A stretch of DNA of 46,281 bases from the NCBI GenBank assembly GCA_030694365.1, contig JAUXYM010000045.1, positions 1 through 46,281 on the forward strand, written 5' to 3'. This DNA is from Nevskia sp. Its GTDB lineage: Bacteria > Pseudomonadota > Gammaproteobacteria > Nevskiales > Nevskiaceae. The number at the start of each line of letters is the position of its first letter. Positions within the stretch are counted from its first letter, which is position 1. Of the stretch, positions 9,296-17,222 are shown piece by piece. A program made the translations under genes and the position numbers. The notes below the pieces were generated by a model. It worked only from the letters and a program-made list of their open reading frames with translations. It was not told the DNA's origin and did no database searches.

Positions 9296-10105
9296 ATGAC
9301 CCAAGCTGAACCCCTGTCTACCGCTACCGACGACTCGCTGATCATCGCCGGCAAGCGCTATCGCTCGCGGCTGCTGGTTGGCAGCGGCAAGTACAAGAGT
9401 CTGGAAGAAACCCGGCTGGCGACCGAAGCCAGCGGCTCGGAAATCATCACGGTGGCGATTCGCCGGGTAAACATCGGCCAGAACCCCAACGAGCCGAGCC
9501 TGCTCGACGTCGTGCCGCCGAGCCGTTACACGATCCTGCCCAACACCGCCGGCTGCTACACCGCCGACGATGCCGTGCGCACCTGCCGGCTGGCGCGCGA
9601 ACTGCTCGACGGCCACAAGCTGGTCAAGCTCGAAGTGCTGGCCGATCCGAAGACCTTGTATCCGGACGTGATCGGCACCCTGGCCGCTGCCGAAATCCTG
9701 GTCCGCGACGGTTTCGACGTGATGGTCTACTGCAGCGATGACCCGGTGCTGGCCAAGCGCCTCGAAGAAATCGGCTGCGTCGCGGTGATGCCGCTGGCCG
9801 CGCCGATCGGCTCCGGTCTCGGCATCCAGAACCGCTACAACCTCCTGGCGATCATCGAGAACGCCAAGGTGCCGATCATCATCGACGCCGGTGTCGGCAC
9901 CGCCAGCGACGCTGCCATCGCGATGGAACTGGGCTGCGACGGCGTGCTGATGAACACCGCGATCGCCGAAGCCCGCGACCCGGTGCTGATGGCCAGCGCG
10001 ATGAAGTACGCGATCATCGCCGGCCGCCAGGCCAAGCTCGCCGGCCGCATGCCGATGCGACGTTACGCCTCGGCTTCGTCGCCTCTGGCCGGCGTGATCG
10101 GGTAG
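9296..10105 (+). CDS. thiG: Thiazole synthase ThiG
   Basis: A 269-residue TIM-barrel enzyme. Family motifs are [19 protein letters not shown] near the N-terminus, [20 protein letters not shown], and [15 protein letters not shown] (about residues 107-123), which carries the Schiff-base lysine. Phosphate-loop sequences [25 protein letters not shown] and [12 protein letters not shown] follow. It joins 1-deoxy-D-xylulose 5-phosphate, dehydroglycine and ThiS-thiocarboxylate sulfur into the thiazole phosphate of thiamine. The ATG at 9296 leaves a slightly long N-terminal leader (about 14 residues) before the conserved part. It is followed 7 bases later by trmB, a gene order common in gammaproteobacteria. 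Confidence 0.95.
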   Translation: MTQAEPLSTATDDSLIIAGKRYRSRLLVGSGKYKSLEETRLATEASGSEIITVAIRRVNIGQNPNEPSLLDVVPPSRYTILPNTAGCYTADDAVRTCRLARELLDGHKLVKLEVLADPKTLYPDVIGTLAAAEILVRDGFDVMVYCSDDPVLAKRLEEIGCVAVMPLAAPIGSGLGIQNRYNLLAIIENAKVPIIIDAGVGTASDAAIAMELGCDGVLMNTAIAEARDPVLMASAMKYAIIAGRQAKLAGRMPMRRYASASSPLAGVIG

Positions 10106-10112
10106 CTCGCCG

Positions 10113-10859
10113 ATGGCTGAATTGCCGGTGTTGCCAGAGTTGCCAGTGTTGGATGGCGACCGCCGCGCCCGCGCGATTCGCAGCTTCGTGCGCCGCGAAG
10201 GGCGGATCACCGACGCCCAGACCGATGCGCTGGAGCGCCTGTGGCCGCAATACGGCCTGGGGCCGATGCCCGATGGCGAGCATGTTCATCCGCTGCCGCT
10301 GATCGATTTCGCCGAAGCCTTCGGCCGCGCCGCACCGCTATCGCTGGAGATCGGCTTCGGCAATGGTGAACGTCTGGCGCAGGCCGCGGCGGCGCATCCG
10401 GAGATCAACCACATCGGTGCCGAAGTGCATCGCCCCGGTGTCGGCCGGGTGCTGCAGGAAGTCGAGAAGCTGGGCTTGAGCAATGTCCGCGTGATGTGCG
10501 CCGACGCCGCCGAATTCCTGCGCGCGACGGCACCGAAAGGCGCGTTCTGCGAAGTGGTGGTGCAGTTCCCGGACCCCTGGCACAAGACCAGGCATCACAA
10601 GCGCCGGATCATCCAGCCGGCCTTCGTCGCCACGGTGGCCGAGGCGCTGGCACCCGGTGGCCGCTTCAAGCTTGCGACCGACTGGGCGCAATACGCCGAG
10701 CACATGCTCGAAGCGATCGCCACCGAGCGGCGCCTGAAGAACCTCAGCCCCGACGGCCGCTTCGTACCGCGCCCGGATGATCGCCCGCTGACCCGTTTCG
10801 AGAGCCGCGGCCTGCGCCTCGGTCACGAGGTCGCCGACCTCGAATTCATCCGCCTCTAG
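10113..10859 (+). CDS. trmB: tRNA (guanine-N7-)-methyltransferase
   Basis: A 248-residue SAM-dependent methyltransferase that makes m7G46 in the variable loop of tRNAs. Visible signatures are the SAM loop LEIGFGNGERLAQAA, the family motif GAEVHRPGVGRVLQEVE, and the diagnostic VVVQFPDPWHKTRHHKRRIIQ, followed by FKLATDWAQYAEHMLE. The first 25 or so residues (rich in Leu, Pro, Val) are not conserved in character. The gene is 7 bases after thiG and 17 bases before the next start, so the set from thiS on is probably one operon. Confidence 0.95.
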   Translation: MAELPVLPELPVLDGDRRARAIRSFVRREGRITDAQTDALERLWPQYGLGPMPDGEHVHPLPLIDFAEAFGRAAPLSLEIGFGNGERLAQAAAAHPEINHIGAEVHRPGVGRVLQEVEKLGLSNVRVMCADAAEFLRATAPKGAFCEVVVQFPDPWHKTRHHKRRIIQPAFVATVAEALAPGGRFKLATDWAQYAEHMLEAIATERRLKNLSPDGRFVPRPDDRPLTRFESRGLRLGHEVADLEFIRL

Positions 10860-10876
10860 CTCAAGGAGTGATGCCC

Positions 10877-11911
10877 GTGGAAATGCGCAAGCTCGGCCGC
10901 ACCGATCTGAAAGTCTCCGCCATCTGCCTCGGCACCATGACCTGGGGCGAGCAGAACAGCGAAGCCGAAGGCCACGAGCAGATGGATTACTCGTTGAGCC
11001 AGGGCATCAACTTCTTCGACGTTGCCGAGATGTATCCGGTGCCGCCGAAGGCCGAAACCTATGGCCGCACCGAAGAGATCATCGGCACCTGGTTCGCCAG
11101 GACCGGCCGCCGCAAGGACATCATCCTCGCCACCAAGGTCGCCGGCCCCGGCCAGATGGACTACATGCGCGGTGGCGCGAAGCTCGATCGCAAGAGCGTG
11201 CTCGCCGCCTGCGATACCTCGCTCAAGCGCCTGCAGACCGACTACATCGATCTCTACCAGATCCATTGGCCGTCACGCGCCACCAACTACTTCGGCCAGC
11301 TCGGCTTCAAGCCCAGCGATGACAGCCGCGCGCCGCCGATCGAGGAGACGCTGGGCGCGCTCGGCGAACTGGTGAAAGCCGGCAAGGTGCGCCACATCGG
11401 CGTGTCGAACGAAACGCCCTGGGGCGTTTCCGAATACCTGCGCCTGAGCCGCGAGCAAGGCCTGCCGCGCCCGGTGTCGATCCAGAATCCGTACAGCCTG
11501 CTGAACCGCAGCTTCGAGGTCGGCCTCGCCGAGTTCTCGCATCGCGAGCGGCTCAGCCTGCTGGCTTACTCGCCGCTGGCCTTCGGAATTCTGTCCGGCA
11601 AGTATCTGAACGGCCAGCGCCCGGCGAACGCGCGGCTGACCCTGTTCGCGCGCTTCAGCCGTTACAACGGCGAGCATGCGATGGCGGCGACTCAGGCCTA
11701 TGCCGATCTGGCGAAGGAGCACGGCCTGGCGCTGAACCAGATGGCGCTGGCCTTCGTCACTTCGCGGCATTTCACCACCGCGAACATCATCGGCGCGACG
11801 TCGATGGAGCAGCTCAAATCGAACATTGCCTCGCATGATCTGAAGCTGTCGAAAGCTGTGATCAACGGCATCGAAGGGATCCACAAGCACTACACGATTC
11901 CCTGTCCCTGA
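10877..11911 (+). CDS. Tas-like NADP(H)-dependent aldo-keto reductase
   Basis: About 344 residues. Four in-frame starts lie close together (GTG 10868, ATG 10871, GTG 10877, ATG 10883). The GTG at 10877 is chosen because the ribosome site AAGGAG ends at 10868, giving an 8-base gap, and VEMRKLGR then aligns with the family start. Motifs: LGTMTWGEQNSEAEGHEQMD, FFDVAEMYPVPPKAETYGRTE with the active-site Asp and Tyr, the Lys in ILATKVAGPG, and DLYQIHWPSR. The pattern with MYPVPP is specific to the Tas subgroup. It reduces aldehydes or ketones with NADPH; the physiological substrate is not known. It appears to be the last gene of the thiS operon and is followed by paired palindromes. Confidence 0.88.
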   Translation: MEMRKLGRTDLKVSAICLGTMTWGEQNSEAEGHEQMDYSLSQGINFFDVAEMYPVPPKAETYGRTEEIIGTWFARTGRRKDIILATKVAGPGQMDYMRGGAKLDRKSVLAACDTSLKRLQTDYIDLYQIHWPSRATNYFGQLGFKPSDDSRAPPIEETLGALGELVKAGKVRHIGVSNETPWGVSEYLRLSREQGLPRPVSIQNPYSLLNRSFEVGLAEFSHRERLSLLAYSPLAFGILSGKYLNGQRPANARLTLFARFSRYNGEHAMAATQAYADLAKEHGLALNQMALAFVTSRHFTTANIIGATSMEQLKSNIASHDLKLSKAVINGIEGIHKHYTIPCP

Positions 11912-11927
11912 TTCGCTGTGTTTTGCT

Positions 11928-12102
11928 CCTTCCCCCGTTCACGGGGGAAGGCCGGGTTGGGGGCGTTTGACGGCAGCGCTCACTTCAACCGCCCCGTCCA
12001 GGGTTTCCGCCCGTCGTCAGCGTGCTCGGAAGTGCCATCCGAGGCACTTCCGAAAGTGCACACGCTGCCGACCCCCAGCCCTCCCCCGCTTGCGGGGGAG
12101 GG
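11928..12102. repeat. Pair of inverted palindromic repeats (BIME-like) plus a third hairpin
   Basis: Three stem-loops lie between the aldo-keto reductase and the ModA-like gene. 11928-11951 is CCTTCCCCCG-TTCA-CGGGGGAAGG. 12026-12053 is an 11-bp stem around ATCCGA. 12079-12102 is an 11-bp stem, CCCTCCCCCGC and its complement. The first and third, with their flanks (GCCGGGTTGGGGG and its reverse-complement-like ACCCCCAGCC), are the same module in opposite orientation. The set lies between two converging genes and may terminate or protect both transcripts. Confidence 0.8.
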
Positions 12103-12116
12103 AGCGGGTGACCCGC

Positions 12117-12917
12117 TCAGGGTGTCGGCGTTGCTGCCGGCGCTTCAAAGCCCGCTTCAGCCAGCAGCGCCCGCGCCGCCGCCGAGCGCAGGAACTCGAC
12201 ATAGGCCTGCGCCAGCGCATTGCCGCTGCCGGCCTTGCTCAAGCTTGCCGTGTACTGCGCCGGTTCGTAGGCACCGATCGGCAGCAGGATGTACAGGCCG
12301 ATATCGCGATAAGCCGGTGCCTTGACCATCGGCATCGGCAGCAGGCCGATGTCCGAACCCTTGGCTTTGATCTCCTCGGCCACGGCCAGATCGTCAGCGA
12401 GCCGCTTCAGCTTGGGTGCCGCGATCTCGGCGACGCCGAGGCGATCCAGCGCCGTCGTTGCGATGACGCCGAACGGCGAGCTGGCCGGATCGGCGATCGC
12501 GATGCGGTTGATGTAATCGGCAGCGAACAGCGACCGGCCACGGCCCGGATTGACCCCCGGCGTGTTGGTCCACAGCGTCAGCAGCCCCAGGCCGATCACC
12601 CGCGTGCTGCTGCCGTCGAGCTTGCCGCTGGCCGCCAGCCGCTGCGGCAGCGCCTGATCATCGGCGAGCAGCACGTCGAAGGGGCTGTCGGCATCGATCT
12701 GCGCGCCGAGCGTCGCCGAAGCGGCGCTGCTGACGGTGATCGCCGTACCCGGATGCTGGCGCAGGAACTCGGTGTTCAGCGTCGCGGCGGCGGGCGCGAT
12801 GCTCGGCACTGCGGCAATTGCCAGATGGTCGCCATCAGCCTGCGTGTTGCCGGCCAGCATCAGCGGCAGTACAGCGGTCAGCAGCGCAGCGACGTGCTTG
12901 CGGATGAACAGCGGCAT
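12117..12917 (-). CDS. ModA-like periplasmic molybdate/oxyanion-binding protein
   Basis: A 266-residue protein with a signal peptide (MPLFIRKHVAALLTAVLPLMLAGNTQA). Class-II binding-protein features of ModA are visible: SSAASATLGAQIDADSPFDVLLADD near residues 63-86, IAIADPASSPFGVIA with the typical NPxxxPxG-like loop altered to DPASSPFG, and IGLLPMP near residue 200. It should bind molybdate or tungstate and pass it to a ModBC transporter, but no ModB or ModC gene is adjacent, so it is an orphan here. An alternative is a binding protein for another oxyanion. It is the second of two minus-strand genes, 101 bases after the DUF1338 gene. Confidence 0.8.
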   Translation of the reverse strand: MPLFIRKHVAALLTAVLPLMLAGNTQADGDHLAIAAVPSIAPAAATLNTEFLRQHPGTAITVSSAASATLGAQIDADSPFDVLLADDQALPQRLAASGKLDGSSTRVIGLGLLTLWTNTPGVNPGRGRSLFAADYINRIAIADPASSPFGVIATTALDRLGVAEIAAPKLKRLADDLAVAEEIKAKGSDIGLLPMPMVKAPAYRDIGLYILLPIGAYEPAQYTASLSKAGSGNALAQAYVEFLRSAAARALLAEAGFEAPAATPTP

Positions 12918-13018
12918 CGGAATCTCCTCAAGCGATTCGATTCAGACCAACTGAATCGGCCGTTCGAGTGTGCCAGCCGCTGTCTGATGGCGTCAGCGCG
13001 CCGCCGTCGATCCGCGCC

Positions 13019-13981
13019 TCAGCAGTTCTGCGGCGCGCTCCTGCCACGCGTCGACGCCGCATCGAAGATCTTCTCGGCGTTCGCCGCGAGGAAGTTGCGG
13101 AAGATCAGCGGCGAGCCATCATCGGCCCAGAGCGGCGCGCCATCGGCATCAACGGCCTGCGCCCGCTCGATGATCTCGACGAACTGCTTCTCGCTTTGCG
13201 CGTTGCCGAGCGAGCCATCGGCTTCCAGCACCGGTGTCGCCATCGTCGCCGCCATCGTCGCCGTCTGGCGCAGCTTGCTGCCGGGCGCGCCCTGAATCAC
13301 CGGCAGCATCCTGAAGCTGGCCGCGAGCATCGCCGCGGTCATCGTGTCGATGCCGCCGAAGCCGGCCGATGGCACATCGATGGTCACGTGATTGAAGTCC
13401 GGGCCCAGCGCCAAAGCACTGGCCGCTTCGCCGGAAACGGCGGCCACCGCATCGAGTGTGGCGCGCCGCAACGGTGGGCCGTTGCGCGCCATCAGCACCT
13501 CGACGAAATGGGCGATGAACGCGTCGGCGTCAGCTTCGCTCAGGCCGCCCTGCGCTTCGGCTTGTGCGATCAGTGCGACGAACGCGCTGTGATCGACAGC
13601 GCTGGCCTGCGTCGCGCAATCCTCGCGAACCAGCGCTGCAACCGTCGGCGGAAACGCGGCGAGATCGACTTCGCTGACGAACACCTTGAACTGATGCGCG
13701 TCATCGCCGATCACCTGCAGATCAAAGCTGAGCAGCTTCTTGGCCGGGAACGCATAGGCTCGCTCGCGCTGCAGGCCGAGCACGCGGGCGGCCCGGACGA
13801 ACAGCGCAGCCACCGCCGGATCAGCGGTGCGGATCGCGCCGTGATCGTTCAGGAAGCGCCCGCCTTGTGCCGCGACCAGCGCCTGCAGGCGAACGAAGTC
13901 CGGCACGTTGCGCGCGAACTTCGCGGTCGCGTGGCTGACGAAGGCTGCGCGCAACCGGCGCGGTGAAAGCAGGATGGGCAT
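13019..13981 (-). CDS. DUF1338 protein, possible 2-oxoadipate dioxygenase/decarboxylase
   Basis: A 320-residue protein. The central phrase GPDFNHVTIDVPSAGFGGID carries a His in the position used for metal binding by the vicinal-oxygen-chelate fold of DUF1338 (HglS/YdcJ) proteins. HQFKVFVSEVDLAAFPPTV and the C-terminal QSEKQFVEIIERAQAVDADG-type region also fit. Characterised members oxidise and decarboxylate 2-oxoadipate to 2-hydroxyglutarate in lysine breakdown, using Fe(II). This copy is shorter than the 450-residue HglS type. The assignment is from recollection of family motifs. No other lysine-degradation genes are near. Confidence 0.65.
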   Translation of the reverse strand: MPILLSPRRLRAAFVSHATAKFARNVPDFVRLQALVAAQGGRFLNDHGAIRTADPAVAALFVRAARVLGLQRERAYAFPAKKLLSFDLQVIGDDAHQFKVFVSEVDLAAFPPTVAALVREDCATQASAVDHSAFVALIAQAEAQGGLSEADADAFIAHFVEVLMARNGPPLRRATLDAVAAVSGEAASALALGPDFNHVTIDVPSAGFGGIDTMTAAMLAASFRMLPVIQGAPGSKLRQTATMAATMATPVLEADGSLGNAQSEKQFVEIIERAQAVDADGAPLWADDGSPLIFRNFLAANAEKIFDAASTRGRSAPQNC

Positions 13982-14143
13982 CGGCTGGAGCCTCGCCAGA
14001 ATAGGGTTGAACGGAGCTTACGGCAGTGGCGGTCGGCAGCGCAGCGCTGCGAAAAAGCTTGCCGCAGCCAGATCGGTGCTGGCGATCGGGCGTGATAGGC
14101 TTACCCAGAGGCTTACTTCGAGTCTTGATTGGGGGAGTTCAAG

Positions 14144-14422
14144 ATGTTCCAGGCGCAGGTTTCCAGCAAAGGACAGGTGGTTATCCCCAAGGTCTTGCGG
14201 GACCGCTGGGGCATCGACGAAGGCGCGGTCATCGCGTTCGTCGAAGACGCGCAGGGGCTGCGACTGACCGTGCAGCCGAAGCCGACCGACGACAGCGTCC
14301 GGCAGTCTCTGGACGCGGGTCTGGGGCTGGCCGCCCCGCCAGGCCAGTCACGCAGCCCAGCCCCAAGCCCAGCAGAAATGCGCGCGGATGTGCGCGCGGC
14401 ATTCAAGCGCAAACCCATCTGA
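14144..14422 (+). CDS. AbrB-type antitoxin
   Basis: A 92-residue protein starting at the ATG at 14144, which has GGGGGAG six bases upstream; a TTG at 14129 is less likely. The first half is a SpoVT/AbrB swapped-hairpin DNA-binding domain (VSSKGQVVIPKVLRDRWGI, then GAVIAFVEDAQGLRLTVQP). The tail (about residues 50-92) is Pro/Ala-rich and then basic, and probably wraps the toxin. Its stop codon overlaps the start of the PIN-domain gene by one base (TGATG). It should neutralise that toxin and repress its own promoter. Confidence 0.88.
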   Translation: MFQAQVSSKGQVVIPKVLRDRWGIDEGAVIAFVEDAQGLRLTVQPKPTDDSVRQSLDAGLGLAAPPGQSRSPAPSPAEMRADVRAAFKRKPI

Positions 14423-14823
14423 TGTGGGCGGCGGATACCAACGTTCTGGTCCGCTACTACACCCAGGACGATGCCGCGCAGACCAGCCGCGCGCTGGCCT
14501 GGCTGCATCGCCACGCGCCGTGTTTCGTGCCGGTCAGCGTGGTGCTGGAGCTGTACTGGGTGCTTGAAAACAGCTACCAATCACCGGTGACCAAGGTGCT
14601 GGCGGCCTTGCATCACCTGGCGCATAGCCCAGCGTTTCAGGTCGAATCAGCCGGGGCTGTCCGGCAGGCGCTCGGCCTTGCCGCGCGTGGTATCGAATTC
14701 CCCGATGCGCTGCACTGGGCGCTGAGCCGGGACTGTGACGGCCTGGCGACGTTTGATGACAAGGGCTTTGCCCGAAGGGCGAAGAAGCTCGGTCTGACGC
14801 CGGTTGTGGTGCTACCGGATTAG
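14422..14823 (+). CDS. PIN-domain ribonuclease toxin (VapC-like)
   Basis: A 133-residue protein translated from the ATG at 14422. The PIN fold is marked by AADTNVLVRYYTQDD (first catalytic Asp at residue 4), a Glu in VSVVLELYWVLENSY, and the late acidic pair in GIEFPDALHWALSRDCDGLATFDDKGFARRA. Such toxins cut RNA, often tRNA, when the antitoxin is degraded. The tight overlap with the AbrB gene makes a two-gene toxin-antitoxin operon. Confidence 0.88.
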   Translation: MWAADTNVLVRYYTQDDAAQTSRALAWLHRHAPCFVPVSVVLELYWVLENSYQSPVTKVLAALHHLAHSPAFQVESAGAVRQALGLAARGIEFPDALHWALSRDCDGLATFDDKGFARRAKKLGLTPVVVLPD

Positions 14824-14835
14824 CGGTCTGCTCAC

Positions 14836-15624
14836 TCAGAGACGCCCCAGCAACTCGCTCTTCTTGCTGTTGAATTCCTGCTCGGTCAGCGCGCCGGCAT
14901 CGCGCAGCCGGGCCAGCTTTTCGATCAGGCCGATCAGCTCGTCGGCCGATCCACTGCCGCCGATCACCGGCGGTGGGCTGTACGCAGGCGCGGGCGGTTC
15001 ATACGCCGGCGGCGGAGGGGCGATGTATACCGGCGCCGGTGCCGGCTGGGCGAAATTGTTCTGCGGGGCTTGCGGTAGCCCCAGGCCGGAAATGATCGGC
15101 AGGCTGCTGACCGACACGGTGCCGAACTGGCTGCTGAAGCTCAGCGAGGTATCGCCGCCCTGCTGCTGGCTGACGCCGCCGATGCTGTGATTGAGCGTGT
15201 CGTACACCGTGACCTGGCCATTGAGCTCCACCGCCAGCCGCTGCGGAAATACCGCATAGCGAATGTTGTTCTGGCCGCCGCTGCTGAACGGGCTGCCGAG
15301 ATCGCCGGGCCACCACTGGCTGCTGTGACGCGAGCCGGCTGGTGCCAGCGGAAACATCTGGGTATTCGCCAGCGCGTTGGACAACTCGTTGCAAAGGCTG
15401 TCGACCGTGTTCTTCAAGCCGTAATTGAACATGTCGCCAACCATGGTCATGCCGCCGCGCATCCACTGGCCACCGCCGCCGAGCTCGTTGCAGTAGAACT
15501 GCGCCATCGAGCCGCCGCCGTTGCTGACCGCCACCAGCATGTGCACGACAGCCTCCTGGCTCAAGCCATAACGGCGCGCCAGTTCATCGACTACGTTCTG
15601 TCCTGCGGGGGTCAACTGCTGCAT
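14836..15624 (-). CDS. SHOCT-domain protein of unknown function
   Basis: A 262-residue protein. The start is placed at the ATG at 15624 (MQQLTPAGQNVVDELARRYG), with GGAAGG upstream; the frame continues to 15741 but that part is His/Arg-rich and overlaps a palindromic site. The N-terminal 40 residues resemble a helical region also found in other SHOCT proteins. The middle has a Gly/Met-rich stretch (GGGGQWMRGGMTMVGDMFNYG) and a beta-rich part. Residues of about 195-225 are Pro/Ala-rich linker. The last 35 are a SHOCT domain (ADELIGLIEKLARLRDAGAL then TEQEFNSKKSELL). SHOCT domains are short oligomerisation modules, usually in membrane-linked or stress proteins. No enzyme motif is visible. Confidence 0.75.
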   Translation of the reverse strand: MQQLTPAGQNVVDELARRYGLSQEAVVHMLVAVSNGGGSMAQFYCNELGGGGQWMRGGMTMVGDMFNYGLKNTVDSLCNELSNALANTQMFPLAPAGSRHSSQWWPGDLGSPFSSGGQNNIRYAVFPQRLAVELNGQVTVYDTLNHSIGGVSQQQGGDTSLSFSSQFGTVSVSSLPIISGLGLPQAPQNNFAQPAPAPVYIAPPPPAYEPPAPAYSPPPVIGGSGSADELIGLIEKLARLRDAGALTEQEFNSKKSELLGRL

Positions 15625-15729
15625 GGCGTTCCTTCCGTGGTGACGCTGATGATGAGTATCGCGGAGCGCCAGCCTGCCTCGCGAGCCACGGAAAACGTCC
15701 AGGGCAAGGAGCAGAGCCAGCGTCTGCCT

Positions 15730-15758
15730 GATATCGGACACCGATATCTACCGATATT
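15730..15758. promoter_or_regulatory. Palindromic operator-like site upstream of the SHOCT gene
   Basis: A perfect inverted repeat GATATCGG-ACA-CCGATATC (15730-15748) is followed two bases later by a third half-site CCGATATT (15751-15758). It lies about 105 bases upstream of the SHOCT gene start and about 130 bases downstream of the methyltransferase stop. Three half-sites in 29 bases suggest binding of a dimeric repressor, but no regulator gene is adjacent. Confidence 0.5.
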
Positions 15759-15815
15759 TGATGAACAATTAGCGTAACACGCAAGGTTTCGGGGCTGGCT
15801 CGTGAAGTGCGAGGA

Positions 15816-15854
15816 GTAGGGCGGGAAAGCGGCTGCATCGCGCATCCCGCCAAG
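15816..15854. repeat. REP-type repeat, family R2, single module
   Basis: The module begins GTAGGGCGGGAAAGC and ends GCGCATCCCGCC, forming a stem of GGCGGGA with TCCCGCC. The same module occurs at 16726-16839 (two copies, inverted), 23839-23944 (two copies) and 24748-24788. It is in the intergenic space beyond the methyltransferase stop. Confidence 0.75.
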
Positions 15855-15886
15855 ACGTTTGCGATGCCCCGTGGGTCCGCACAGCA

Positions 15887-16699
15887 CTATTTCTCGATAG
15901 TCACCACGAGCGCCTGGATCTTGCCATCCACGGCATCCATCCCAAACCGCTGTGCGACGGCGGTGGCGGCCCTGTCAGTCGCTGCACCGAGTCGCCCAGC
16001 GTCGCGCGCTTCGATCTCGTTTCGGAGCGGTGTGCCCTGGCAGTAAGCGATTGCCGGCTCCCGGGCCGATGCTGCTCGGCTCCGCGCTGCGAGCCTGACG
16101 ATCTGGGCCGGCTTGGTGAATCCGGCGCTCGCAAGGTCCCGCTCGATGGTCGACCGGTCGTGGTAGCCATAGGGCGTGCGCGCCAGGAAGCGCGGTGGAT
16201 TCTCAGGGAAGACCGCTTCAAGCGCCGTCGTGATGGTGTCGGCGAACTCGTTATCTGAGATGCGATCCCAAACATTGAAAATGAACACGCCGCCCGGCTT
16301 GAGCACGCGGCGCGCTTCGGAAAACGCTTGGGCCTTGTCAGGGAAGAACATCACCCCGAACTGGCAGACGACGGCATCGAATTCTTCATCGACGAAGGGC
16401 AGGGCCATGGCATCCGCCTGTTGCCACTGGACAGGACGGGCTGTTCCTACCGCAGCGGCCTGATCGAGCATCGCCTGATTGAGGTCGGTGGCAACGATGG
16501 CAAAGCGTTCGTTCGGGATGCTTGCCAGTGCACGGGTCACCACGCCGGTGCCCGCAGCAACTTCCAATATCCGGGACAGCTTCATCGAAGCTAGCCGTTG
16601 CTTCAGGTCCGCCGCATACGGTTCGAAGATCAGCGGTACGAGATGAGTCTCGTAGAGCTTTGGAATCGAGCCGGAGAAGAGCTTGTCGGTATCAGACAT
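15887..16699 (-). CDS. Class I SAM-dependent methyltransferase (UbiE-like)
   Basis: A 270-residue protein with the SAM-binding motif ILEVAAGTGVVTRALA (about residues 44-59), the acidic ATDLNQAMLDQA, the adenine-site ADAMALPFVDEEFDAVVCQF, and motif III RVLKPGGVFIFNVWD. This fits the UbiE/COQ5-like methyltransferase-11 family. The substrate cannot be predicted. A His/Arg-poor C-terminal part includes a SAFT-like segment. It is followed by an R2 repeat and preceded by an R2 pair, and does not appear to be in an operon. Confidence 0.85.
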   Translation of the reverse strand: MSDTDKLFSGSIPKLYETHLVPLIFEPYAADLKQRLASMKLSRILEVAAGTGVVTRALASIPNERFAIVATDLNQAMLDQAAAVGTARPVQWQQADAMALPFVDEEFDAVVCQFGVMFFPDKAQAFSEARRVLKPGGVFIFNVWDRISDNEFADTITTALEAVFPENPPRFLARTPYGYHDRSTIERDLASAGFTKPAQIVRLAARSRAASAREPAIAYCQGTPLRNEIEARDAGRLGAATDRAATAVAQRFGMDAVDGKIQALVVTIEK

Positions 16700-16725
16700 G
16701 GATAAGTCTCTGTGTTGGCTTTTTG

Positions 16726-16839
16726 GTAGGGCGGGATAGCAGTTTCACCGCGTATCCCGCCAAGATATTTGCGCCGGCCTTCAAACCGTGGTTTTGGCGT
16801 CCGAGTTGGCGGGATACGCCGTTGGCTATCCCGCCCTAC
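16726..16839. repeat. REP family R2, two inverted modules (BIME-like)
   Basis: Module 1 (16726-16764) starts GTAGGGCGGGATAGC and ends GCGTATCCCGCC. Module 2 (16806-16839) is its reverse complement, GGCGGGATACGC to GCTATCCCGCCCTAC. The outer end of module 2 coincides with the R' position of the attC site described next. Confidence 0.8.
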
Positions 16840-16907
16840 TGCGCTCAGCCGCCGTTTTGCCGTAGCGAAGCGAAGGCAAAACGGTCGGCTGGAGCGCCTG
16901 GTTAGGC
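16833..16907 (-). mobile_element. Integron attC recombination site
   Basis: On the minus strand the site starts with the R'' box GCCTAAC (16907-16901), which also holds the stop codon of the preceding cassette gene. A long imperfect palindrome follows. On the plus strand GCGCTC (16841-16846) pairs with GAGCGC (16892-16897), AGCCG (16847-16851) with CGGCT (16886-16890) and CCGTTTTGCC (16852-16861) with GGCAAAACGG (16875-16884). That is 21 bp of stem with a 13-base loop. The only unpaired bases within the arm are T16885 and G16891, five pairs apart, both on the plus (attC bottom) strand. Extrahelical T and G on that side are the hallmark integron integrase reads. The R' box is GTAGGGC instead of GTTRRRY, a single mismatch at the third base. 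Confidence 0.82.
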
Positions 16908-17183
16908 ATGGCCGCAGGTAAATATGTGGCTCTCACTGAATTCAATTTTCTGACCTATAGAAAAGCCATTGCACTCAACTGATAAGCCAGGATCAAAACC
17001 ATAGATGGTTCCGCGGAAGTGACCTGGGCTTATGGTTTCTACGATGCGAACTAGAACCCGCTCTTCTTGTATTTTCAGTTCTACGCGGGCTCCGTCCGTA
17101 ATATCTTCTTTCATTTTCTGCCCGCGTGAGTAGTGGCCTTCAGAGAAGACGATGCTTTGCCCCGACATACGTTCAGAAAACAT
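16902..17183 (-). CDS. Cassette gene 2: small hypothetical protein
   Basis: A 93-residue protein if started at the ATG at 17183, which has GGAGG four bases upstream. A TTG at 17222 would add 13 residues but lacks a better site. The sequence (MFSERMSGQSIVFSEGHYSR, later RVLVRIVETISPGHFRGTIYG) looks like a small beta-rich domain ending GFSIGQKIEFSESHIFTCGHA. I do not recognise the family. The TAA stop falls inside the GCCTAAC box of the attC site, as is usual for integron cassette genes. Base composition is clearly richer in A/T than the neighbours, with codons such as AGA, TCT and ATA. It sits 39 bases after cassette gene 1. Confidence 0.65.
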   Translation of the reverse strand: MFSERMSGQSIVFSEGHYSRGQKMKEDITDGARVELKIQEERVLVRIVETISPGHFRGTIYGFDPGLSVECNGFSIGQKIEFSESHIFTCGHA

Positions 17184-17222
17184 ACCGCCTCCAGTAGAGA
17201 AAATTGGAACCAGAGAAACCAA

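Noticed and set aside
8707-9300. Genomic island integrated at tRNA-Gly
   Set aside because: The genes next to the tRNA are ordinary core genes and no repeat of the tRNA 3' end was seen.
10868-10876. Earlier starts (GTG 10868, ATG 10871) for the aldo-keto reductase
   Set aside because: They overlap or nearly touch the AAGGAG ribosome site; the GTG at 10877 has proper spacing.
11967-13295. 442-residue plus-strand frame
   Set aside because: Crosses the palindromic repeats and runs opposite the ModA-like gene; no protein character.
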